The notes beneath the pieces were generated by a model. The model saw only the letters and a program-made list of their open reading frames with translations, did not search any database and had not been told where the DNA came from. 14,232 nt of DNA, from NCBI GenBank assembly GCA_900753295.1, contig CAADYQ010000010.1, forward strand, positions 1-14,232, given 5' to 3'. Origin of the DNA: Clostridia bacterium. Lineage in GTDB: Bacteria; Bacillota; Clostridia; Oscillospirales; CAG-272. Below are positions 1 to 6,083 of the stretch, piece after piece (within the stretch, counting starts at the first letter, position 1; each line of letters starts with the position of its first letter). Position numbers and translations under genes: made by a program.

Positions 1-33
1 AAAGCGCCACTCCGCTACGCTTCGTGACGCTTT
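1..33. repeat. Imperfect inverted repeat (hairpin)
   Basis: aaagcg (1-6) plus cac (8-10) pairs with gtg (24-26) plus cgcttt (28-33). There is one mismatch (c7/a27), giving a 9-pair stem around a 13-base loop. It lies inside the possible insertion-sequence end. No function is evident. Confidence 0.4.
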
Positions 34-101
34 CCCTATGCTATTCAATGGTTACTTATGGTTTCGTCAGTTTTTTTCACCCCAACTATTGACATAGAGC
101 C
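1..101 (-). mobile_element. Possible end of an insertion sequence, cut by the window edge
   Basis: Read on the minus strand, the segment begins at 101 with GGCTCTATGTCAATAGTTGG. This resembles, from memory, the terminal inverted repeats of ISL3-family elements, which start GG(C/T)TCT.TGTCAA. No transposase reading frame is visible in the 101 bases, and the other end and any target duplication lie outside the window. The segment abuts the 3' end of the tRNA-Ser gene. It may instead be ordinary intergenic DNA. The call rests on pattern resemblance only. Confidence 0.28.
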
Positions 102-112
102 TTTATTTCTGG

Positions 113-201
113 CGGAGAAGCAGAGATTCGAACTCTGGAGGCGCTTTTAACGCCTACACGATTTCCAGTCGTGCGCCCTCGACCAACTAGGCGACTTCTC
201 C
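113..201 (-). tRNA. tRNA-Ser (anticodon GGA)
   Basis: The minus strand folds as a class II tRNA. The acceptor stem is GGAGAAG (201-195) paired with CTTCTCC (120-114), with discriminator G at 113. The D arm contains TAGTTGGTCGA, and the anticodon stem-loop CGACTGGAAATCGTG carries anticodon GGA. A long variable arm (GGCG..CGCC type) is diagnostic for serine. The T arm is CAGAGTTCGAATCTCTG. The 3' CCA is not encoded, because GCC follows the acceptor stem, so it must be added after transcription. It reads UCC and UCU serine codons. It has its own promoter at 245-273 and appears to be a single-gene transcript. Confidence 0.96.
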
Positions 202-244
202 ATGATATTCATCCCGCCGTGCGCTCACACACGACAGCTTTAAT

Positions 245-273
245 ATCATACCACATTTCCGCGCAAAATGCAA
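245..273 (-). promoter_or_regulatory. Sigma-A promoter for tRNA-Ser, extended -10
   Basis: On the minus strand, -35 TTGCAT (273-268), a 17-base spacer and -10 TATGAT (250-245) are seen. The -10 is preceded by TGTGG, giving an extended TGn element. Predicted transcription start is near 238, leaving a leader of about 37 bases to be cut by RNase P. Confidence 0.7.
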
Positions 274-284
274 TACCTTTTTTG

Positions 285-320
285 AAAAAAATCGCTTTTT
301 TGCGAAAAAAACTGTTTCGC
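285..320 (-). terminator. Weak candidate terminator of the minus-strand operon
   Basis: After the acetyltransferase stop, the minus strand holds GCGAAA (320-315) pairing with TTTCGC (307-302). An overlapping short hairpin TCGC-AAAAAA-GCGA (305-292) is followed by seven T residues (291-285). The stems are short (4 to 6 pairs), so termination strength is uncertain. Confidence 0.4.
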
Positions 321-338
321 CAAGGCGCATGAATCGTC

Positions 339-959
339 TCAGTCGTTGCCAAGCATCCCCTCGGGGATCTTTTTATCCCTGAAATAGTATTCGCGGTCAT
401 GCTCGGATATCTCGCGGCGCACCCGGCACGGGTTTCCGTATGCCACGCTGTTTGCCGGAATATCGCGCGTTACGACGCTACCGCCGCCTATAACGGTGTT
501 ATCCCCTATGCTCACGCCCGGAAGGATAACGCTCCCCGCGCCTATCCAGCAGTTTTTACCGATATGCACCGGTGCGTTATACTGGTATTTTCTCTCGCGC
601 AGCACCGGCACTATCGGGTGACCGGCGGTGGCGATTATCACGCCGGGACCTATCATGGTATCATCGCCGATGTAAATATGCGTATCATCGACCAACGTAA
701 GGCTGAAGTTTGCGTAAACTCTGTCGCCCAGATGCACATGACGTCCTCCCCAATTGGCGTGGAGCGGCGGCTCGATATAGCACCTCTCGCCCATCTCGGC
801 AAACATCTGCCGCATAAGCTCCTCCCGCTTTTCGGTCTCGCACGGGCGCGTCATATTGTAATCGTAAAGAAGCTCCAGGCACTTCTGCTGCTCCGCCATT
901 ATCTCATCATCACCCGGCAGGTACAGCTCTCCGGTATGAAGCATATCCATTTCGGTCAT
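339..959 (-). CDS. LacA/Maa-family sugar O-acetyltransferase (left-handed beta-helix)
   Basis: 206 aa, close to the usual 180-205 for maltose and galactoside O-acetyltransferases, which move acetyl from acetyl-CoA to a sugar hydroxyl in the cytoplasm. The N-terminal Maa-type helix region runs over about residues 5-60. Hexapeptide repeats (HIYIGDD, VHIGKNCWIGAGSVILPGVS, IGDNTVIGGGSVV) follow over about 75-165. The catalytic histidine is H114 in ATAGHP, with N84 and D92 at the places expected of the active-site Asn and Asp. The C-terminal AYGNPCRV motif is typical, and a polar tail of about 25 residues follows it. The gene lies 27 bases after the stop of the upstream membrane-protein gene and is last in the operon. 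The ribosome site is weak (AAGAGAAAAG), and M4 is an alternative start. The exact sugar acceptor cannot be told, since many family members are generic detoxifying acetylases. Confidence 0.9.
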   Translation of the reverse strand: MTEMDMLHTGELYLPGDDEIMAEQQKCLELLYDYNMTRPCETEKREELMRQMFAEMGERCYIEPPLHANWGGRHVHLGDRVYANFSLTLVDDTHIYIGDDTMIGPGVIIATAGHPIVPVLRERKYQYNAPVHIGKNCWIGAGSVILPGVSIGDNTVIGGGSVVTRDIPANSVAYGNPCRVRREISEHDREYYFRDKKIPEGMLGND

Positions 960-986
960 TTTTCTTTTCTCTTGATCTCTGCAATT

Positions 987-1994
987 TTACTCACCGGGAA
1001 GCTCCGCGACATTTGCGGCTCCCGCGTCAAGCGCCGCGGCTGAAAGCCCCGGTGCATCGGAAACGATAATACGCATCCTGTAAATTCCGATGAGCGCGCG
1101 CACGCCGTGCAGAAGCTCGCCTATCTCGTCGGCATCCGTCACGCCGCGCAGATCGAGCGCAATGAAATCGAACGATCCGCCAATGCGCACCAATGTCTCC
1201 CGCGCCTCGGACGACGAAAGGAAGTCATAGCTCACAGCCACGCCGAGCGGGCAGGAATTCCCCGCCGCGCGCGCTCTGACCGCATCGCAAAATTCCACAG
1301 CATCCTGCCCGAACTCAAGTCCGGTGAAAAGCAGATCGCCCATTCCCGCGCCGGCAAGCTCGGCGGCAAGGGATATCTCATACTCGCGCATCGCCTCTCG
1401 TAGCTTCGGCTCGGTCTGCATATACGACGCATGGAACACGCCGCACAGATAAGCTCCGCCGAAGCGTCCTATGCCGTCCGCCAGCCGCGGTACATTCTCA
1501 TCGCCCGCAGACGAGCCGAAAAGCAGATCCTTCAGCTCCGAGCGATAGCGCAAATTCCCCTCGGGATCGCGCATAACGGCGCAATAAGCGTTATATTTAT
1601 AGTCGGAAGCAACAGTCGCCGCAGGCGCAGTAGTTTCCTCCGGCGCTCCGCCGGTAGTCCCCGGCGCGGTGTCGCCAGATGTCTCCGCCGCAGTGCTGTC
1701 CGCAGTATGCGGCAGAGCGGGAACATTCCCCGCCTCGCCCGGCGTATCGCCGAACACCGCGGCGCGCGCTATCACGTCGGGGACCGACGATGCGTCAAAA
1801 TCGGGCAGCGTCGTCTCATCGCCGGCGCTCACGCCGTCGGTCGCCTCCGCCTCGGCGCGCAGGTGATTGCCGAGTATCACCGCCCCGGTGAACAGCATTG
1901 CGGCGGCAAGCATTATCACCAGCGCCACTATCCACCCGCTGCCCAGCTTTACTCTGTGCCTGCTTCGCCAGGCACGTCTGCGTCCGCTACTCAT
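987..1994 (-). CDS. Membrane-anchored extracytoplasmic protein of unknown function
   Basis: 335 aa. A basic N terminus (residues 1-17, RRR and RHR clusters) precedes one transmembrane segment at about 21-43 (WIVALVIMLAAAMLFTGAVI). This predicts a type II anchor with the bulk outside the cell. A low-complexity linker rich in Thr, Ala, Pro, Gly and Glu spans about 50-130. A globular domain of about 200 residues follows (from YNAYCAV). It has alternating hydrophobic strands such as GGAYLCGVFHA, DLLFTGLEF, PLGVAVSYDFL, FDFIALDLRGV and MRIIVSD. That spacing recalls a beta/alpha barrel as in glycoside-hydrolase-like domains, but I see no confident catalytic signature, so this is inference only. Its ATG overlaps the stop of the upstream foldase gene (ATGA, 1994-1991), implying translational coupling. 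It may act on, or sense, cell-wall or surface polymer together with that foldase. Confidence 0.75.
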   Translation of the reverse strand: MSSGRRRAWRSRHRVKLGSGWIVALVIMLAAAMLFTGAVILGNHLRAEAEATDGVSAGDETTLPDFDASSVPDVIARAAVFGDTPGEAGNVPALPHTADSTAAETSGDTAPGTTGGAPEETTAPAATVASDYKYNAYCAVMRDPEGNLRYRSELKDLLFGSSAGDENVPRLADGIGRFGGAYLCGVFHASYMQTEPKLREAMREYEISLAAELAGAGMGDLLFTGLEFGQDAVEFCDAVRARAAGNSCPLGVAVSYDFLSSSEARETLVRIGGSFDFIALDLRGVTDADEIGELLHGVRALIGIYRMRIIVSDAPGLSAAALDAGAANVAELPGE

Positions 1995-3034
1995 TTCAGT
2001 GTCACAAGATCGACAGACTTACCGTACTCGTTCGGCTCATAGCTCAGCTTTGCGCTCTGATCGTCTATGAGATCGTTGAAGTCGGTACCGATTATCTGTG
2101 TTTTGAACTCGTCAAAGCTCTCTGTCATATAGCTTTCTTCCTTCGGAAGTCTCATTATAACGTAATATCCGGTATCGGATTCGATCACTCCGCTTATCTC
2201 GCCCTCGCGCATCGCAAAAGCGGCGTTCTCGTACTCCTCACCGCAATCGGAATTGCCCGCGGCAAAGTAATAGCCGTGCGTTGTGGTCATCTTCCAGTCG
2301 GCGCAGTATCTGCCCTTGAGCAGTATCAGCTCCGCCTCGGGATTATCGCTCTCTCTGAGCTTCTTTTCTATCTCGACGGCAAGAGCGCGGTTCTTTTCGG
2401 TCCTGCCCTCAAGATAAACGTGATTCGTGCGGATGAATTTATCCGAATGCATATATTCCTTTGCGTAATCGTCGGTATCGTCAAGCAGAGCGAGGTCGTC
2501 GCGCGCTATAAAGAACAGCTCGTTCGCTATCTTCTCTACCGTAGTGTAAAAGCGGTAAAGATGATCCGTCATGGCATTCTCCTCAAGCGCGGCGCGGTAT
2601 TCCTTTTTGCCGCCGGATTCCGTGACCGTTTCGTCTATCGTCGTTTGTACCGACTTTTTTATATCGGAGGACGCGAGCATGGCATCGGCTCCGCCGCCCG
2701 CGGAATAAAGGATATCCGCCAGCGCAAGCACGCCGTAATAGTCGCTGGCTATTCCCTTTTCCACCCTCTCGTAAAGCTCATCGCGGTAAAGGGCTGCTTT
2801 TTCGGCGTCGTCCCATATCGACTCTCCGTATATTATCTCCATATCCTTTTTGCAGTTGACGGTTATATAGCGCAGCTCCTCATAGTAAACGTCGAATCTG
2901 CCTATTTTACCTACGACGTCAAGCTCTCCCTCGCGGCTTTTTATCGGGCTCATGGACGAGCAGGCAAAAAGCGAAAGCGAGAGTGCAAGCAGCAGCACCA
3001 GCGCCGCGCCGCGCAATGTATTTTTTGATCTCAT
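1991..3034 (-). CDS. PrsA/SurA-like lipoprotein foldase with parvulin-type PPIase domain
   Basis: 347 aa from the chosen start. The lipobox LFAC puts the lipidated cysteine at C25 after a short basic and hydrophobic signal, so the protein should be anchored on the outer face of the membrane. Residues about 38-190 form a charged, helical SurA/PrsA-type chaperone region. Residues about 200-297 resemble a parvulin (PpiC) domain: a TNHVYL strand with H205 at the conserved His, then ENAAFAMREGEISGVIES and the closing GYYVIMRL strand. Such foldases help exported proteins fold. Start choice: GGGAG (3047-3043) lies 7-8 bases from ATG 3034-3032 but only 1 base from the ATG at 3040-3038, so the inner start is preferred. 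It is first in a three-gene operon and overlaps the next gene by 4 bases. Catalytic isomerase activity is not assured, because the domain is divergent. Confidence 0.82.
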   Translation of the reverse strand: MRSKNTLRGAALVLLLALSLSLFACSSMSPIKSREGELDVVGKIGRFDVYYEELRYITVNCKKDMEIIYGESIWDDAEKAALYRDELYERVEKGIASDYYGVLALADILYSAGGGADAMLASSDIKKSVQTTIDETVTESGGKKEYRAALEENAMTDHLYRFYTTVEKIANELFFIARDDLALLDDTDDYAKEYMHSDKFIRTNHVYLEGRTEKNRALAVEIEKKLRESDNPEAELILLKGRYCADWKMTTTHGYYFAAGNSDCGEEYENAAFAMREGEISGVIESDTGYYVIMRLPKEESYMTESFDEFKTQIIGTDFNDLIDDQSAKLSYEPNEYGKSVDLVTLK

Positions 3035-3067
3035 TTTCATTCTCCCGGATAATTGGTGATAGATATA

Positions 3068-3096
3068 ATTATAGTCCGTTTTTGTGACACTGTTGT
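3068..3096 (-). promoter_or_regulatory. Candidate promoter for the foldase operon
   Basis: A perfect TATAAT -10 lies on the minus strand at 3073-3068, about 34 bases before the start codon. The -35 position at 17-base spacing (3096-3091, ACAACA) is poor, so only the -10 is convincing. Confidence 0.4.
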
Positions 3097-3165
3097 GAAT
3101 ACGGCGCGGTTTTTTGAAAGCAGGTAAAAAATACGGCGTCGGAATAAAAAATTAACGAAAAAGAC

Positions 3166-3194
3166 TTCCCCTGAGCCGCGGCGTGTGGTATAAT
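3166..3194 (+). promoter_or_regulatory. Extended -10 promoter for hprK
   Basis: TGTGGTATAAT ends at 3194, giving a TGn extended -10 with perfect TATAAT (3189-3194). The -35 at 17-base spacing is TTCCCC (3166-3171), which is weak, as is common for extended -10 promoters. Predicted start is near 3201, with a leader of about 45 bases. Confidence 0.65.
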
Positions 3195-3246
3195 TTATTT
3201 GATGGTGCACTCCGTGCGCACACAAGACTAAGGACGGGATAACAAA

Positions 3247-4182
3247 ATGGATGAAGAATACAGAGTATCACTGCAAATCCTTATAGATGAATTTTTGCTT
3301 GAGCCGGTCGCACTGCCGGGTCCCGCGTCCGATATATTTGTAAAGACCACCGAGCTGAACCGCCCGGCGCTGGCGCTTTCGGGCTTTTTTGAGCTTTTTG
3401 AGCCGGAGAGGATACAGCTTATCGGAAACGCCGAGCAGTGCTACCTTGCCAGCATGGACGAGGAGGAGCGCCGCCATCACATAGATGCATTCATAGAGCG
3501 CCGCCCGGTAGCCGTTATAGTCACATCCGGACTTGAGCCCTTCGAACAGCTCGTGCGTCAGGCGGAAAAATGCGGCGTGCCGCTTTTGCGCTCGCACGAA
3601 AAGACCTCGTCTCTCATGGCGGCGCTGATAGCATCGCTCAATGTATCGCTCGCTCCGCGCATAACACGGCACGGCGTTCTTGTTGAGGTGTACGGCGAAG
3701 GCATACTTATCCTCGGCGACAGCGGAGTGGGAAAAAGCGAGACCGCCATTGAGCTTGTAAAGCGCGGGCACCGCCTTATCGCCGACGACGCGGTGGAGAT
3801 AAAAAAAGTCTCGGCAAAGACGCTCGTCGGAAGCGCCCCGGAGGTGATACGCCACTACATCGAGCTTCGCGGCATCGGCATCGTAGATGTGCGCCGTCTT
3901 TTCGGCATGGGCGCCGTAAAGGACACCGAGCGCATCGATCTTGTGATATACCTTGAGCAGTGGATACACGGCAAAATGTACGACCGCTTGGGACTTGAGG
4001 AAAAAACGGTGGAGATACTCGGCATCGACCTGCCCTCTATCACCATTCCCGTAAAACCGGGACGCAACCTCTCGATAATCCTTGAGATCGCGGCGATGAA
4101 CAACCGCCAGAAAAAGATGGGCTACAACACCGCCGAGGAATTCAACAAAAAGCTGATGGGCATGATAGGTCTTAAGGACTGA
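3247..4182 (+). CDS. hprK: HPr kinase/phosphorylase
   Basis: 311 aa, the normal length. It phosphorylates, and under phosphate dephosphorylates, Ser46 of HPr. This couples glycolytic state to catabolite repression and sugar uptake in low-GC Gram-positives. The N-terminal HPrK domain spans about residues 1-130. The catalytic domain shows RHGVLVEVYGEGILILG with H142, Walker A GDSGVGKSE (157-165, K163) and the acidic pair D180-D181. It also has the family signature IELRGIGIVDVRRLFG (205-220) and the C-terminal PVKPGRN loop (269-274), the segment linked to phosphorylase activity. All key residues are present. The ribosome site AAGGA (3230-3234) is rather far from the ATG. No terminator is evident before the spoVAF-like gene, so read-through into it is likely. 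In many Clostridia hprK neighbours differ, and the sporulation neighbour here is notable. Confidence 0.97.
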   Translation: MDEEYRVSLQILIDEFLLEPVALPGPASDIFVKTTELNRPALALSGFFELFEPERIQLIGNAEQCYLASMDEEERRHHIDAFIERRPVAVIVTSGLEPFEQLVRQAEKCGVPLLRSHEKTSSLMAALIASLNVSLAPRITRHGVLVEVYGEGILILGDSGVGKSETAIELVKRGHRLIADDAVEIKKVSAKTLVGSAPEVIRHYIELRGIGIVDVRRLFGMGAVKDTERIDLVIYLEQWIHGKMYDRLGLEEKTVEILGIDLPSITIPVKPGRNLSIILEIAAMNNRQKKMGYNTAEEFNKKLMGMIGLKD

Positions 4183-4185
4183 GGG

Positions 4186-4215
4186 GAATAATTCAATATT
4201 TTTCTGCGCATAATA
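4186..4215 (+). promoter_or_regulatory. Candidate sigma-G (forespore) promoter for the spoVAF-like gene
   Basis: GAATA (4186-4190), an 18-base spacer and CATAATA (4209-4215) match the B. subtilis sigma-G consensus as I recall it (gnATr, 17-18 bases, cAtnnTA). The spoVA operon of B. subtilis is sigma-G dependent, so gene content and promoter agree. Expected start is near 4222, downstream of the left arm of the inverted repeat at 4205-4218. The motif is short, so a chance match is possible. Confidence 0.5.
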
Positions 4216-4256
4216 AACCCGAAAAAACCCGAAAGGTATCCTGTTTATTATGCGCA
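4205..4256 (+). repeat. 14-bp perfect inverted repeat over the spoVAF start codon
   Basis: Left arm tgcgcataataaac (4205-4218) and right arm gtttattatgcgca (4243-4256) are exact reverse complements, separated by 24 bases. The right arm contains the ATG (4250-4252), and the loop holds the candidate ribosome site GAAAGG (4231-4236). There is no T-run after the right arm, so it is not an ordinary terminator. A long transcript would pair the start codon, while a transcript starting near 4222 would lack the left arm. As DNA it could also be an operator for a dimeric regulator. Confidence 0.8.
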
Positions 4257-5683
4257 AACTTTCAAATGTGTATGCCGACAATGTGGCTCAGCTTGACCGC
4301 CTCCTGCGTGTTGAGGAAAACTTCGACGTTATAAAAAAGCCTCTCCGCATAGGGCAGGATGAGGTGACGCTTTACTATATAGACGGCTTTGTCAAGGACA
4401 CCGTTATGCAGAAGCTGATGCTATCGCTCGTTTCGCTTGACGGTCTTGGGAGCGAGAGCGGCGGCGAATGCGCCCGCGCCTTCACGCGCGCCCATGTGGC
4501 ATATGTTGAAACAGATGTGACCGACTCGCTCGACTCTATGCTTGCCATGGTGCTTTCCGGCGCATCGCTGATGATAGGCAGCCGCTTCGGTGAATGGGCT
4601 GTTATAATCGACTCGCGCTCATACCCCGCGCGCGACCCGAGCGAGCCTGAAAACGACCGCGTTATGCGCGGCTCGCGCGACGGATTTGTTGAAACGCTTA
4701 TTTTCAACACGGCGCTGATACGCCGCCGTATACGCGACACCTCTCTTACAATGGAATATCTTTCGATAGGCTCCGCCTCCAAGACCGACGTCGTGCTTTG
4801 CTATATGGACGGCAGAGCCGCCCCCGGCTATGTCTCGCACCTGCGCGAGCGGCTCAATGGCATAGACACCGACTCGCTCACGCTCGGACACGAATCCTTA
4901 GCCGAGTGCCTCATACGCACGCGCTGGTACAACCCGTTCCCCAAAATACGCTCCACAGAGCGTCCGGATGCCGCCGCCGCGCAGCTACTTGAGGGCAGCG
5001 TACTGATACTCGTTGACAATTCGCCCGAGGCGATGGTGCTGCCGACCTCGATATTCGATTTCGTACAGGAGACGAACGACTATTACTTTCCTCCGCTGAC
5101 TGCGACCTTCATCCGCGTCGTGCGGCACACGGTCTGCCTGCTGACGCTTTTTCTTGTTCCGATATGGTATATGCTGCTGCAATACCCCGGCGCACTTCCC
5201 GAATGGCTGAGATTTATAATTCCGGATGACCACGGCAAGATACCGATACTGGCGCAGCTCCTTCTTGTCGAATTTGTGGTAGACGGTCTTAAAATGGCGT
5301 CGATGAATACGCCCTCCATGCTTTCAAACTCACTGTCGGTGGTAGGCGGACTGATACTCGGCGATTTTGCGGTGGATATCGGCTGGCTCATCCCCGAGGT
5401 CATTCTTTATACGGCGTTCGTCGCCATAGCCAACTTCTCGCAACGCTCGTATGAGCTGGGCTACGCGCTCAAGTTCATGCGCATAGGACTTCTCATCCTT
5501 GTTGCGCTTGCCGGATGGGTCGGATTTGCGCTCGGCACGGTAGGGATAATACTGCTGCTCATGTCCAACCGCACGGTAAACGACGGTCATTCCTACCTCT
5601 ACCCCATCATCCCGTTTGACGCAAAGGCGTGTCTTGCGGTCTTTTTCAGAGTGAAAAAGAAGGACGTGAGCAGGCGCGGATGA
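4250..5683 (+). CDS. spoVAF: GerA-family spore membrane protein, SpoVAF-like
   Basis: 477 aa, near the size of B. subtilis SpoVAF (about 490). SpoVAF sits in the inner spore membrane and assists germination and dipicolinate release. The soluble N-terminal GerA domain spans about residues 1-285. It contains the signature EPENDRVMRGSRDGFVETL (132-150) followed by NTALIRRRIRD; RGSRDGFVET fits SpoVAF better than the germinant-receptor A subunits. Hydrophobic segments follow at about 288-310, 330-346, 362-377, 378-396 and 409-437, with conserved HGKIPILAQ and NTPS stretches. The C terminus is short and basic. The gene stands alone beside hprK, with no spoVAA-AE genes in view. The start codon sits inside a 14-bp inverted repeat. 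The nearest ribosome site (GAAAGG, 4231-4236) is 13 bases away, which is long, so the start is somewhat uncertain. Which GerA subfamily it belongs to needs a phylogeny. Confidence 0.87.
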   Translation: MRKLSNVYADNVAQLDRLLRVEENFDVIKKPLRIGQDEVTLYYIDGFVKDTVMQKLMLSLVSLDGLGSESGGECARAFTRAHVAYVETDVTDSLDSMLAMVLSGASLMIGSRFGEWAVIIDSRSYPARDPSEPENDRVMRGSRDGFVETLIFNTALIRRRIRDTSLTMEYLSIGSASKTDVVLCYMDGRAAPGYVSHLRERLNGIDTDSLTLGHESLAECLIRTRWYNPFPKIRSTERPDAAAAQLLEGSVLILVDNSPEAMVLPTSIFDFVQETNDYYFPPLTATFIRVVRHTVCLLTLFLVPIWYMLLQYPGALPEWLRFIIPDDHGKIPILAQLLLVEFVVDGLKMASMNTPSMLSNSLSVVGGLILGDFAVDIGWLIPEVILYTAFVAIANFSQRSYELGYALKFMRIGLLILVALAGWVGFALGTVGIILLLMSNRTVNDGHSYLYPIIPFDAKACLAVFFRVKKKDVSRRG

Positions 5684-5732
5684 GCTTTGCGCAAAAAATA
5701 TTGTCTTGAAGAATAAAAATAAAAAAAATCTC

Positions 5733-5761
5733 TTGACAAGAAGCCGCTTATGTTGTATAAT
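5733..5761 (+). promoter_or_regulatory. Consensus sigma-A promoter for rpsU
   Basis: A perfect TTGACA (5733-5738), 17-base spacer and perfect TATAAT (5756-5761) are present. An A-rich run (5711-5728) upstream resembles an UP element. Start is near 5768, with a leader of about 58 bases. This is the strongest promoter in the window. Confidence 0.92.
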
Positions 5762-5783
5762 GCAATGTGTTAATTGGTTTTTT

Positions 5784-5804
5784 GCACACACATGCGTGTT
5801 GTGC
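5784..5804 (+). other. Leader hairpin just before the rpsU ribosome site
   Basis: gcacacac (5784-5791) pairs with gtgttgtgc (5796-5804) with one bulged base and a 4-base loop. It ends 9 bases before GGAGG (5814-5818), leaving the ribosome site free. It could stabilise the mRNA or bind a regulator such as S21 itself, but no family is recognised. Confidence 0.35.
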
Positions 5805-5825
5805 GATGCGAAGGGAGGGAAAAGA

Positions 5826-6002
5826 ATGGCAGAAGTAAAAGTCAGAGAAGGCGAGTCGCTTGACAGTGCTCTTCGTCGCTTCAAACGGCAGTGCGCCCGT
5901 TCCGGTGTCCTTACCGAGCTTCGCAAGAGAGAGCATTACGAAAAGCCCAGCGTAAAGCGGAAGAAGAAATCCGAAGCCGCCAGAAAGCGCAAATACAAAT
6001 AA
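5826..6002 (+). CDS. rpsU: 30S ribosomal protein S21
   Basis: 58 aa, the usual size of Firmicutes S21, a small basic protein of the 30S platform involved in initiation. It begins MAEVKVREGESLDSALRRFKR and has the conserved segment RSGVLTELRKREHYEKPS. It ends in a Lys/Arg-rich tail (KRKKKSEAARKRKYK), all characteristic of S21. The start is set by GGAGG (5814-5818), 7 bases upstream. A longer in-frame reading from 5706 would begin upstream of the promoter and is rejected. A consensus promoter precedes it and a hairpin terminator follows 20 bases after the stop. Confidence 0.97.
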   Translation: MAEVKVREGESLDSALRRFKRQCARSGVLTELRKREHYEKPSVKRKKKSEAARKRKYK

Positions 6003-6004
6003 TC

Positions 6005-6025
6005 CGTAAAACGTAAAACGTAAAA
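6005..6025 (+). repeat. Three tandem 7-base repeats
   Basis: cgtaaaa occurs three times in a row directly after the rpsU stop and runs into the terminator stem. It probably arose by slippage, and no role is evident. Confidence 0.6.
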
Positions 6026-6066
6026 CGGAACGCATCTGCGCAAGCGGTGCGTTCCGTTTTGTTTTT
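6022..6066 (+). terminator. Rho-independent terminator between rpsU and hinT
   Basis: aaaacggaacgca (6022-6034) pairs perfectly with tgcgttccgtttt (6048-6060). The 13-bp stem has a 13-base loop and is followed by ttttgttttt (6057-6066). The tail ends only 5 bases before the hinT ribosome site. Confidence 0.88.
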
Positions 6067-6083
6067 CAAAAAAGGAGCAAAAA

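Noticed and set aside
209..400. 63-codon minus-strand frame between acetyltransferase and tRNA-Ser
   Set aside because: It overlaps the acetyltransferase 3' end, the candidate terminator and the tRNA promoter; no known motif.
399..1043. 214-codon plus-strand frame
   Set aside because: It is a shadow of the acetyltransferase gene; the minus-strand product has hexapeptide repeats and the catalytic His.
1898..3028. 376-codon open frame on the plus strand
   Set aside because: It lies opposite the foldase gene, has no recognisable domain or ribosome site, and reflects the codon bias of the real minus-strand gene.
4205..4256. Inverted repeat as an hprK transcription terminator
   Set aside because: There is no T-run after the right arm, the loop is 24 bases, and the right arm enters the coding region.
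3268..4281. 337-codon open frame on the minus strand
   Set aside because: It is antisense to hprK, which has every family motif; the antisense product shows none.
5706..5825. N-terminal 40-residue extension of S21
   Set aside because: It would start upstream of the perfect promoter at 5733-5761, and S21 is normally about 58 residues starting at MAEVKV.
6005..6025. Short tandem repeats as a possible CRISPR
   Set aside because: The units are 7 bases with no spacers. No CRISPR-like array is seen anywhere in the window.
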